Origin: Conidiobolus incongruus B7586
Lineage: Eukaryota; Entomophthoromycota; Entomophthoromycetes; Entomophthorales; Conidiobolaceae
NCBI GenBank assembly: GCA_000697335.1
Contig: JNEM01009957.1
Span: 1 to 44,834, forward strand
Direction: 5' to 3'
Length of the DNA stretch: 44,834 nt
Part shown: positions 13,007 through 23,369 of the stretch, one piece after another
How the letters are laid out: each line of letters begins with the position of its first letter
How positions within the stretch are numbered: the first letter of the stretch is position 1
Position numbers and translations under genes: made by a program
Notes under the pieces: generated by a model
What the model saw: the letters and a program-made list of their open reading frames with translations, nothing else
What the model was told of the DNA's origin: nothing
Database searches by the model: none

Positions 13007-15395
13007 ATGACATCTGATTATTCCGATAATGCACCCTCTACTTCTTCGGGCTCATCTTCAGCTCCCTCTTCAAGGATCTCTAAAAATATCACAAATGCTG
13101 ACCTCTCTCAAAATCAAAAAAATTTTGCCAGTAAAAGTTTGAATCTTTTAAAAAATATTACAGCCACTCGTTCTCTTTTACAAGAGTTAAGAACTATCAA
13201 CCAAACTCATTGGAAACTTTTATATCCTTCACAATCTACTCCCTCCTTGAAAAGAGGGGCATCATTTTCTCCACTTCCAGAACCATCAGAATTCAAGAGT
13301 AGAATCACTAGGACAAATAGTGCATTTGGAAATTTACCAATGTTTGACGAGCCAATTGGCTCCGATAGTTTGTCCTCTACTTTAGTTTCCGAGCCCAATT
13401 CACTTGGCATTCTGAATATCGATCTCAAATTCTCTGGACATTCACATCAAACGTTAGTTGAGAGTTTAGAAGAGCAATCTGTTGCCAGTTTATTTGAAGA
13501 TAAAATTAACTATTGTTTGAATTATCTAGACAAATTATCTGCTAGAATTTCTGATAAAAGTTCAAAAGTTCTTGTTACTGGTGATTTAAACTCTGGTAAA
13601 AGTACTTTTGTCAACGCATTGTTAAAACGTCGTGTTATGCCTACAGATCAACAACCATGTACCATGTTATTTGTTGAGACCTTGAATGTTAAATTGAACG
13701 ATGGTGTGGAAGAAGCACATGCAATCCCCGTAGCTGCTCTCTATGATCGTACAGATCCATCTACATTTGTTGTAATTCCTATGGAAGATTTGGAAAGAAC
13801 TGTTGCTGAAGACTATACAAAGTACGAGTTGGTCAAAGTTTATTGCCACGATCCCGAAGGAAATGAAAGTATGCTTTACAACGGTATTTTGGACGTCGCA
13901 CTTATTGACTCTCCTGGTTTAAATCGCGACTCTATTAAGACCACTCAACTTTTCGCTCGTCAAGAGGAAATTGATGTTGTCGTGTTCTGTGTTCATGCTG
14001 AAAACCAATTTACTCTGTCGGGACAAGAATTTTTACAAACTGCTGGGAGAGAGAAGGCTTATATTTTTATCGTAGTTAATCGTTTCGATACTATTAGAGA
14101 CAAAAATCGATGCAAACGTCAAATCTTAGAGCAAATTAAAAACTTATCTCCTCATACCTATCGAGACGCTGATGATTTGGTTCACTTTGTTAGTGCTGAG
14201 CACTGCTTCCCAGAAGATGAAGATATCCCTGACGCTCTTCCATCTGATGACATTCCCGAAGATTTTGGAAGATTAGAAAATAGTTTGAGAGGATTTATCC
14301 TTGAAAAGAGAGCTAGATCCAAATTATATCCAGCCAAAAGATTTCTTTTAAATACTCTCACTGATGTTGTTTCATTATCCGAGTTCAACTATTTCAAAGC
14401 CCAACATAAAGCCAAGGAAGTTGAAGAAGCTTTACAAATTATTTTGCCCAAATATGAAAAAACTCTTGAGGCCCGTACCACCTCAATGGCCAAGGCTGAT
14501 CAAATCATCAATTCCTCTGCCGAATTTATTCGTAATCATACTTTGGATCACCTATGTTCATTCATCGATTCATTGGAACAATCCATCAAATATCCAAGAT
14601 GGACAAGCTTATTCCACTACCATCAATATATCTCTACCCTTCGTCAAAACATCCAAAAGGCCACTTTCAAGCAACTTCAAGCTTGCAATGCCACTGCTCA
14701 AGAAACAGCCCTCAAGGCATACGAATCCATCATCACACTCCATGAAGATGAGACATCGGAAGCTCCTCGCCTTGAACTCGTCACTAATCCAAAGGATTAT
14801 GTCTTGGACATTTCTGTTTCTTGGTATGAGCTATTTGACATTGCCAACAAATTACAACACATTGCTGCTGGTATTTCCGCAGTTTCATTTTTAGGCACAC
14901 AAATCTTAGGAACTCGCCAATGCATTATGCTCGCTTTAAACCTTGTTCCTACATTCCAATCTACCGCTGCTCGTATTAGTGTTTTAGGATTATGCGTGAC
15001 AGGTAAATACCAATCAAGTTATTCCACTTTGTATACTAATCAAAAAATTAGGCTTGGGAGTTGCTTATATTTCTTGCACTAACTTGGAAAAGAATGCTAA
15101 AGAAAAGATGTTGGAGAAAGCTAAAGCTCAGCTCAAGCAAAGACAGTTACCATCTAACACATCTCTTCGCTTAACACAATCGATTCAAGGTCATCTCAGA
15201 TTAGCTACATGCCAGTTGCATGCTCATTATCAAACTGTTTTACAAGATCAAGAGAAGCTCAAAATGGACCAACTTCAACTTAAGCAATCTATTTCTCAAA
15301 CTACTGACCAGTTGAATCAAATTTTGACCAAGGCTACCGATTTAATTAGCAAGATTGAAGCTATTGATACCGACGATGGTAAACTCCACGCATAA
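13007..15395 (+). CDS. FZO1: Mitofusin, Fzo1-type outer-membrane GTPase
   Basis: Dynamin-superfamily GTPase that fuses mitochondrial outer membranes. Two exons, 13007-15002 and 15052-15395, separated by a 49-nt intron with a TACTAAT branch-like site; 779 residues. The N-terminal ~135 residues are Ser-rich and probably disordered. The GTPase domain has G1 GDLNSGKST (192-200), a switch threonine in MPTDQQPCT, G3 DSPG (301-304), G4 NRFD (358-361, a variant of NKxD) and a G5-like SAEH. A helical stalk follows. The hydrophobic membrane anchor lies at about 616-675 and is interrupted by the intron junction. The C-terminal tail has a coiled coil (about 715-765, QDQEKLKMDQLQLKQSISQT), the HR2-like region expected after the anchor. 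Length lies between human MFN1/2 (about 750) and yeast Fzo1 (855). Confidence 0.95.
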
Positions 15396-16510
15396 ATTAT
15401 TTAAATTATTATTTAAACTATATACACCAACCTCAAATATATATATTAATTAGTCTATAAATTCATTATACAGCAATTATGTCACTCAAGTTTTATAAAT
15501 AAAAAATTATTTGGAATATTCAATATATATTATGTTAAATATTTAATTAACCTGATTTTATTACTTTAACATCATAATTTCCATTCATTCAATTAATTTG
15601 ATATACAATTGGAGATTATTACTATCCTTGAATATTAAGAAATAATTATATTGATTCAATAGTATATTAATTAATATATTACTTGTTTTCCTATATCTTG
15701 CTAGAATATGATAAAAGATATTCTCATTTAAATTACCCAAATAACAAAACATTTTTTTTCAATAACTAAATTCATTTAGTCATTTGATCAATAATTGAGT
15801 ATTAATACAATGTTAAAGATATAGCACTATTATTTAAATTGCTTTAATATGATGCCATATATTTCACTTAGTCATTGATTTATTATACGTTTTCTATATT
15901 CAAGCTAATAGATTCTTTTGACTATATTTAGTTAATCAAGAAATTGTGCAGGGTCTCGTATCAAGGTTAAACAAGTAAGATTTGTAAATTAATATGACAC
16001 AAGATTTTCTCATGTTCAATTGTATACACATTTCTTTTAATTCAAATGTTTTCTATATTGCTAAAATTAAAGATTTAAATAGTATTATATATTAATTATC
16101 TTTTAAGAAGTATATACAGTATTATTAAAAATTGAATGAATATAAGTTTGCACTGAAGTTTTAAGATTAAGTCAATGGAAATTTGTCCTGATGTTGGCAT
16201 TATTTGATGAATGAAAAAAGCATGAATTTAATTATCGATTTTCGATGAAATAAACGTTTGGGCCAATATTACAGAGCCAATAGACATAAATTAAGTATCT
16301 CAAACCTATTCAATTGCTCAATATCATCATCATGCCATGAGCCAGCATTTAATTTTGAATTCGTCAAATTGACGATTAATTATAGCAATGTTATTTTTAT
16401 ATATAAATCTTGGATCAATATATAAATATCTGAAATCACTGAATTTTTCAAGTTTCTTCTCTTTGATTAATTATTTATTTTTATAAATTGTTCTAAAATT
16501 CATTCTTATA
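15396..16510. other. Spacer with probable promoter of the receptor gene
   Basis: 1,115 bp without a gene. Its distal part (about 16240-16400) is less AT-rich. It carries two CCAAT motifs (about 16262 and 16277) and a perfect palindrome, TCGTCAAATTGACGA, at 16361-16375, some 135 bp before the receptor ATG. These are visible motifs; their use is inference. Confidence 0.5.
16361..16375. promoter_or_regulatory. Perfect 7+1+7 palindrome with inverted TTGACGA half-sites
   Basis: TCGTCAA-A-TTGACGA is a perfect inverted repeat. The half-site contains TGACG, the core of many bZIP/CREB-type sites. It sits in the proximal promoter of the predicted GPCR. Binding is not shown. Confidence 0.4.
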
Positions 16511-17957
16511 ATGAATTCTAATGATAGTATCATTGATCTTTACACAATGAATCGGATTATTTATATCATTAATATTGTTTTCAATAGTATTACAGTATTA
16601 TTACAATTGACCTTATTTGTTATTTATCGAATACTAGGTAATAGATATAATATAACATTGAATACAATAATTTTAATTTATATTATTTATAGTGAAATAT
16701 CAATACATCAAAGTACGTAGGATAAGTTTCAAGTTGGCTTGTAATCTATCTGTATTCTTTATTTTAAGATCAATTGGTCTATTAGTTTATACGATTCAAC
16801 CAAAATTAATTGGACACTGGTGTGGCTTTATTATGTGGTTGATATTGTTTGACTCCGTTGTGATATATACTGTATACATGTTAATGTGTTTAAATTTAAA
16901 TTTAAGTTTTTTAAATCATGTCCAGTATCAGCCAAGGTGGGTTAGAGCTTACTATTTATTTGGATTTTTGATTCCATTTGCATTTACTCTGGTTCCTTTT
17001 ATTATGGGCTTTTATAGTTATAATGAGGCATTGGGAAAATGCACATTATTCAATAGTTATGAAGTAGTCAATTCTGTGAATTGGATATGCTATAACTTTT
17101 GGATTATTCTATCATTTTTATATTGTACTATTATCGCCATTCTTTGCACCATTTATATTAAATCTAAAGTATTCGAATTAAAAGATCGAATTACTGCTGA
17201 CGACCCAACGCGCCAAACCGAAAATTTGTTATTTCAACTGAAGAGAATTGTTTCAAGAATGTAAGTATTAATGAATTATTAGAATATAAAATATATATTA
17301 ATATACTAATAGAAATCTATATAATTGGATTCCTTTCATTTGTCTATTATTTCCGGTTATTGAATTGATATATAGTCAGGTTACTTATGAAACTAATACT
17401 GTTATTTCATTGCTCTCAGCGTTAACTATAAGTATGCAACGTTTCATAATTCTCTATAATGGCCACTAATATAACTTTAATTTATTTTAGATTCAATAGG
17501 GATTGCTCATTTTATAATATTTTTACTTGATCCAGCACTACAAAATGCTTATTATTCAATTCAGACTGAAATGTTGACATATTACGATTTGTTAGAAGAG
17601 AACCGACATGAACTTAATTTAAAACAAAAAATCCAATATTATTTGGTGCTCGCTTTTTTTGTGCCCAAGAGTTATTTGATTGCTAGAGATTATGCTTCGT
17701 CTAATTCAGATATAGAGCAATCGGAACCCAACCATGAAATTAGTATTATATTGGACAATGACATTCAACCTAATAACTTGGATAATGAAGAGTACGATTC
17801 TGAAGATGATGTTAATGGTATAAACGCGAACCCTTATCATAATCCACAGCGCACCACTCTTCAATATGGAAAAATAGGTGGATCCACTAGAGTTCAGTCC
17901 ATATCTGCTAATTCTCTTTATTTAACAGATTATGACAAACACTTAAGTATTCTTTAG
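16511..17957 (+). CDS. Seven-helix receptor, cAMP-receptor/Git3-like fungal GPCR
   Basis: Four exons (16511-16637, 16693-17260, 17313-17431, 17491-17957; introns 55, 52 and 59 nt) give 426 residues. Seven hydrophobic segments are seen at about 15-42, 56-78, 86-115, 126-150, 170-198, 235-253 and 261-287. C86 at the start of helix 3 and C159 in the second outer loop could form the usual GPCR disulfide. A basic third inner loop (200-234) and a long acidic, Ser/Asn-rich cytoplasmic tail (289-426) follow. This layout fits the class of cAMP-receptor-like and Git3/Gpr1-like receptors common in fungi; the ligand is unknown. The final TAG is followed by one lysine codon and TAA. Another polytopic membrane protein cannot be excluded from hydropathy alone. 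Confidence 0.75.
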
Positions 17958-18340
17958 AAATAAATATTAGGAGTATATAATGTGCTTTATGAAATCATTT
18001 ATTTCATATTTGCTTTTTGAATTTTCATATGATCCAAATAAGGTTCACAAAATTACTCAAATACCAATCAATTATATTATTGGAATTTGATGATTTGACA
18101 AAAATAAATATTCACAAAACCCTAGGAATATCCATAAATTACTTTTAATCTTATTAGTCTTAGTTCGTGTGATGAAATGGATATTTAAATGATAAGATAT
18201 AAGCTTTAAATCATTTACCTTCTATTCATTGTATTAATAATTTGATTTTATAATATACAAATTTAATATCATATCTATAATCAATTTTATATTTACTAGT
18301 ATATATTTTCAATTAACCTAAACAAAGTATCCCAATAAAC
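17958..18340. other. Short spacer, tandem genes
   Basis: 383 bp between the receptor stop and the next plus-strand start. AT-rich; must contain the receptor 3' UTR and the downstream promoter. No distinct site recognised. Confidence 0.5.
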
Positions 18341-21300
18341 ATGAATTGGATATGGATAATTACCCTTGCAATCATTGCTTGGAGTTTATTTGTATTCCGT
18401 AGAGTAATATTTTATTCCAAGCATATTCCTACGATCAGGTAATCTATTATATTGCATATAAGCTGAATTTTTTGTTTGTTTATTTATTTATCTTTTGAAT
18501 ATTTAGAACAAATGCTGCTTTCAAACAAGATGATCACAATCTAAATTTATATAATATTGTTGAAAGTTTATTAGATCTACCACAAGTTAGAAAACTTAGA
18601 CTAAGTCACGATATGTTAAATAATGTAATATTAAATCACTATCCAATTACTTATATCAATACTAATGACAATTCAAAATTCAATACAGATCTATTTATCT
18701 TATTTACCTCAAAATGAAATTATTTGGATAAAAAAACCTAAAACTTATAACCCTTTGATAAGGTAATAGCATACTTTATAAATATTACAAAAATTTAATA
18801 TTATTTTTAAATTTGAATTTTATAGATTTTTCCTTCAATTACATTTTCATGGTTTTGAATGGTTTTTAAAAGGTCAGAGTATTGAAAATTATATTGATGT
18901 TTTAAATCATTGGTAATTTGAATTATATTTATTTATAATTAATATTCATTGATATAAATTTATACAGTACAAGTTCTGATCTTCTTAGTTATGAAAATCG
19001 AATAGTAGTTAAAATAACCCAAGACAAAGAGAGAAATCAAGAACTTAATGTAATTCGCTCATATTAAATATATTTATAAATTTAATCTAACATTATCATT
19101 AGCTTAAATTGTCTAAAACCTTATTAAACTATTTAAAATCTCAATTGAATAATACAAAATTAGTGGATTTGAATAACGAGGAAAAAAGAGAACTTTTTGT
19201 TAATACTGTAAGTTTAATTTGAAGAATATTGATTATGATTAATTAATATATAGTTAAAAACTGCTGTTCACTTTGTCAGAGGCGTTGGATATATTCATTA
19301 CAGACATTTGATTGTACCTAAAGTCAATTGGGATGATCCAGAATTATTCAAAGTAAGTACATTTTGTAAATGTAAACTTTATTAAATGATTAATGTAAAA
19401 TGAATAGATGATGGAAGCAATTGGATCAAAATTAGATCCTGAAGTGTTTAAAATTCGATTGAGATTAGTTGATATTGCTGTGATAGCTAGTTTACATTCT
19501 GATCAATTTTGGGATAACAATTTTATAGTTATTGAATACAGATCAGGTATTTGAAACTTATTTTTGAATTTAGCAATTAATTTAATTCTTTCATTAATTC
19601 TCAAAGATCCAATGAGCCGAGTTCAAGCAACGGCTAGAAACCAAATCGCATTAGTTAAAGCTAGATTTAGTTCAGCTAAAGAATTGGCTAAGGAAAAAAT
19701 GAGTTTATTTAATAGTACGTAGTGTTAAAGAAGAATCTATTATAACTTATTAATCTATTGGTCTAGATCACCTGAATGAATTTCGTCATTTAGCTTCTGT
19801 GACTGGTTATACTACACCCGATCCTCAAGGTATTAAATGAAATTTTAATCAGTGTATGAAAATAAAATTAATATAATCATTTAGAATTGGAAACTTATAA
19901 CACATCCGAAGAAATCCAAGCACAAGAACAGTTGATTGCTAGAATTTTTACCAAGTTTTTGGTTGAAAGAGGAAGGCACCCAATTAAAGTATATATACAT
20001 ATATATTCCATCTCTATATCCTTTTATCTAATTGAAATAACTAGGATTCTCTATGGAATTCATTAGTTCTTGTTGCAGACAGATTTATCAAGAGATCTAA
20101 TAAAAATATTTTGGGTGAAGAATATGACAATTTATTGAATCAAGTCATTGCATCCAAGTTGGGCGTGGTATGTATTAATGTCTATTTTTATAGTTATATT
20201 TATTCTCATTTTGCTTGATTTAGACTGTTGATATCCTTAATTCAAATGATGGGTTTCAAGAATTTGCTTATAAATCTCATCTACATCGATACATGGCTGT
20301 ATATAATCATGATTTAGAAGTAATTCCTAATACTAACGAAATTAAAATTTTGCGTAATGGAACTTTAAGTTACTGGAAGGTAAATTTATATTATTTTTAA
20401 AGTATTTATATTATTAACAATAAAATCTATAGGATATAAAAGACAGTTTAAGAATTGATCCTGATACAAAACAGTTTTTAGGTCATTATTCAGAAACTGG
20501 ACTTATTGATCGCGGTTTAACCGATTGGACCGAGTTGGTACCATTTAAGCATGAAACTACTCTTCCACCACCTTGGGGAAATCGATATATTTGTGAAATT
20601 GTCAGTTGGATTATTGATGCTCCCCGAATTAATGGTGATCATTCGTTTTTAAGATTCAAAACACCTCAAGGAGAGTGGTACTCAGTGGGTCAATATATGC
20701 CTGTGAAACATAATGCTAGAGATCAGTTCATTTTCCCAATGCGCGTGAGACAATGCCGATTTATGTGTCCTGATATCAGTGAATATTGGGAAGGTCCTGT
20801 TACCACCATCGAGTTTGAAATTAGTAAAACGGCATTCCTAGAAATAAAGAAAAAACTTGAAGATGACCAAAGGAAAAAAGAGCATCTTTATCAAGTAGGT
20901 CCCGCTTTCTGCACATTTACATTTAAAATATTTAAATATTTTTAATTAGTTCTTACATGATAACTGCACTATTTATGTCAAATCGGTATTAGAAATAGCA
21001 GGAATTCAATTACCTAGTTCAATGAGTCTTTCAGATTTACTATTTCCCAATATCTCGCGTTGGGGTAGAGCTATACATCGAATGAAATGGACTCCGAAAT
21101 TTATTCGCCCTCTTATTAGGCTTATCTGGACAATGATGATCAACTGTATTCTTCTATTATTTGGCTCTGGTGCCGTTGATCGCCAAATTAGAGAAACTAC
21201 AAAAGGAGTGGTACCATTCGTTAGTAGTTGGAAAGATTTCACTGATCCCAAAAAGGTATTTATATATAATAACACTCAAATCAACCTTATTAATTTTCAT

Positions 21301-21790
21301 TTATTAGGTTATTTCGGAACATCCTTTCATTATTGGTCATTTTGTTCGAAAACAGATTGAAGAATGGAGGGAAGCAAGAACTAAAGTTTTGCAAAGTAAA
21401 AAAGAATTCCTCGAAAAAAAGATAAATCAATTACAAAGGAATCAAAATAATCAAAATAATCAAAATAATCAAAATAATCACAATTATGATAGTATTCGTC
21501 CCAACACATTTATCAATTTACCTTCTCAAGAGGAAGTGCAGCTTCGCAGACAACTTAAAATGGTTAATAAGGCTTTAGAAGATGTTAGATATGCAATTCC
21601 AAGCAGATTCCGCCGTAAGAGTCATTTAGCTTCCGTGCAATCCCCAGTTCTCAGCCCATTGGTCACACCTATTAATTTTGATGAAGAGTTTAATTTTGAT
21701 AAAGTTGAATTTAGTTTAAACGCTAGTTCTGTTTCTCCCAAAGAGTCTTTCGAACTAAAAATGACCAAAGTTCATAATGATTCTCCTTGA
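18341..21790 (+). CDS. Unnamed membrane protein with a candidate permuted papain-like (H...NC) domain
   Basis: Not recognised as a named gene. Sixteen exons: 18341-18438, 18507-18624, 18689-18762, 18826-18912, 18968-19049, 19103-19207, 19254-19352, 19408-19546, 19607-19714, 19767-19829, 19885-19988, 20045-20167, 20224-20379, 20433-20894, 20950-21255, 21308-21790; introns 46-68 nt. The spliced length is exactly 869 codons. One N-terminal membrane anchor (residues 3-18, IIAWSLFVF) is followed by a mixed alpha/beta region. The best-looking domain is about 500-635: GDHSFLRFKTPQGEWYSVGQ (H522), then 90 residues later FLHDNCTIYVKSVLEIAGI (C612 after N611). That order, His first with a YSVG strand and then NCT..., resembles permuted NlpC/P60-DUF4105-type folds. 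A second hydrophobic stretch (IRPLIRLIWTMMINCILLLF) follows, then a coiled coil with an NQN repeat and a Ser-rich tail. Confidence 0.85.
21443..21478 (+). repeat. In-frame 9-nt tandem repeat (four units)
   Basis: Four perfect copies of CAAAATAAT inside the last exon of the preceding gene, coding for repeated Gln-Asn-Asn. The repeat length keeps frame, so copy number could vary without breaking the protein. Confidence 0.95.
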
Positions 21791-22191
21791 ATGATTATTA
21801 TAAAATATATCAAAATAATTATCCCTAAATTACACTCATATTGTGATTAAATACCCTATTGTATGATATCAGTTTGGATATCTTCTAATTCATAGTTTAT
21901 TCATTAAATAAATTGATCAAATACATCGATCTTCCAAATTCAAATATTTTCCTCTGCTAAAGAGTTTAGGGTTAGATATTGTGATTAGAAACGGCAAAAA
22001 ATGATTTAATTATGAGGTATAAATTGTTAGATCTCAAAATAAAAATAATGGAATGAAGGTTCACAAAATTAAAAGTAACTAAATTATGAACAAAAAACTA
22101 AGTAATTAATGTGACAATATAATAAAAAATAATAAACAAAGTATCAAAAAAATAATTTGGTATTAATTTCCTACAAAGTTGCAATAATAAT
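21791..22191. other. Intergenic, AT-rich
   Basis: About 400 bp from the stop of the membrane-protein gene to the GC-rich island; probable 3' UTRs from both sides. No gene seen. Confidence 0.5.
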
Positions 22192-22422
22192 TTAGCTATT
22201 TTGGGAATTTGAAAAATTGTCGCGGATATTAGCTCTTGGAGCATCATCGAGGACATCGACACAGCCATTGTGTAGGCCAGATTGTGAAGTATGGCACATA
22301 TCAGCTGGGGCAGACTACCGAGGATTAGTTTCCTGGCTATTCGGCCATGATCATTTGTAAACGGGATATTGAAAAAGAACGACTAGACCAATACCAACAG
22401 TGGCGGTATGAGGACCCGGCAT
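22192..22422 (-). CDS. Possible small two-exon gene in a GC-rich island
   Basis: Tentative. On the minus strand an ATG at 22422 opens MPGPHTATVGIGLVVLFQYP (exon 22422-22363). A 48-nt candidate intron (22362-22315) has a GTTTAC donor, an ACTAAT branch-like site and a TAG acceptor, just like other introns here. Exon 22314-22192 continues with SAPADMCHTSQSGLHNGC and ends NFSNSQNS, then TAA. The product would have 60 residues and the codons fit the neighbours' usage. Against it: the region is GC-rich, so several frames on both strands are open by chance, and I recognise no family. The ATG is preceded by CTCCTTAG, so an upstream exon is possible. The island could instead be a structured RNA. Confidence 0.28.
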
Positions 22423-22763
22423 GCTAAGGAGATGTAATGACAAAATATCAATAGGGACGAGAATAGAGTGAATAATGGAAGTTAACTCAAGTGGTGCTAT
22501 AGGTGGTTACTTGAGTATACTAAGAGGATGATTTTTGGAAGTAGAGAAAAAGGTTTACTTGTAAAAAGGAAGAAGAGAAAGTCCTTCTTAAAATGAAGTA
22601 AGATATATTGAAATAAATATGTAACAACTGAATAACAGTGAGGTCACTCGGACGTGGGCTGGAAGAATTTTAATATTGCCTGGTTTGGTTAATCAGGAAC
22701 TTGGTAATGATTTTGAGTGAAAAAAAGGTATCAATATGATAATAATTGTGGCGAGAATAAAAA
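22423..22763. other. Rest of the GC-richer island, purine-rich on plus
   Basis: 341 bp of unusual composition: plus strand purine-rich (minus pyrimidine-rich), with an 8-bp perfect stem ACTCAAGT/ACTTGAGT (22485-22492 with 22509-22516) and a GC patch at 22641-22672. It could be promoter or leader of the small minus-strand candidate, an RNA gene, or upstream sequence of the tRNA. Nothing identified. Confidence 0.35.
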
Positions 22764-22837
22764 GCTCTCATAGCTCAGTTGGTTAGAGCGTGGTGCTAAT
22801 AACGCCAAGGTCACAGGTTCGATCCCCGTTGGGAGCA
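22764..22837 (+). tRNA. tRNA-Ile (anticodon AAT)
   Basis: Complete intronless cloverleaf of 74 nt. Acceptor stem GCTCTCA pairs with TGGGAGC (one T-G pair), discriminator A. The D arm contains AGCTCAGTTGGTTAGAGC (A box). The anticodon stem is TGGTG/CGCCA with loop CTAATAA, so the anticodon is AAT (inosine-modified, reading Ile codons). The T arm contains GGTTCGATCC (B box); its middle pair is an A-C mismatch. A TTTT run starting about 9 nt after the gene serves as a Pol III terminator. Confidence 0.95.
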
Positions 22838-23020
22838 TTCTAATTATTTTGAAAATTAATTAGTTGTTCGATTCTATATTTTTATTATATATATTCATTT
22901 ATAGGTGACAATATTACAATGTATAGCTGTTACAATAATCAGTGGATAAACGTTTAATTCGAAATTCATTATAATTAATGTTGATTTATGTTATTACATT
23001 AATCAAAATTTTGTTCAAAT

Positions 23021-23369
23021 TCATTCATTCTTAGTTTGATCAGCACTACCAGATTCAATAGTGGTAGGTTTCTTTTCGAGATAAGGTTTAGGAGCCAAAA
23101 TCAAAGAACCCAAAGCCATGCCAATAATTGTGATCCCTTGGAACGCTACACGATAACGCAACCATTCAACCCCCTTCTTTTTATTTCCCTTTCTTAAATT
23201 AATATATGCACCAGTAAATGCTCCAACAGTTAACAAACAACCTGAAAATATATTAATACTAAAATTAAAAATAAATATTTATATATTTACCAATAGGAAT
23301 CCAAGGTTGTTGAACACTCTTTTGATAAATACGATCCCAACCAGATTGATATTCTCTTGCAGTGGACAT
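23021..23369 (-). CDS. RCF1: Hig1-domain respiratory supercomplex factor (Rcf1-like)
   Basis: 99 residues from exons 23369-23291 and 23241-23021 (49-nt intron), stop TGA. Hig1-type proteins sit in the inner mitochondrial membrane and tune cytochrome c oxidase and its bc1 supercomplexes. Two hydrophobic helices are seen: PWIPIGCLLTVGAFTGAYI and FQGITIIGMALGSLILAPKP. Between them lies the basic stretch RKGNKKKGVEWLRYRVAFQ, which carries the RxRx3Q core of the (Q/I)x3RxRx3Q signature of Rcf1-class members. It is shorter than yeast Rcf1 (159) but close to animal HIGD proteins. The exon junction falls inside the first helix. Divergent from the PDI gene. Confidence 0.9.

Noticed and set aside
13207-14894. 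Several open frames overlapping FZO1 on both strands
   Set aside because: They are shadows of the mitofusin exon; only the FZO1 frame has the GTPase motifs.
22571-22584. AGAAGAGAAAGTCC, resembling the CR-I box of RNase P/MRP RNAs
   Set aside because: No matching CR-V segment or flanking helix was found at a suitable distance; purine-rich sequence makes a chance match likely.
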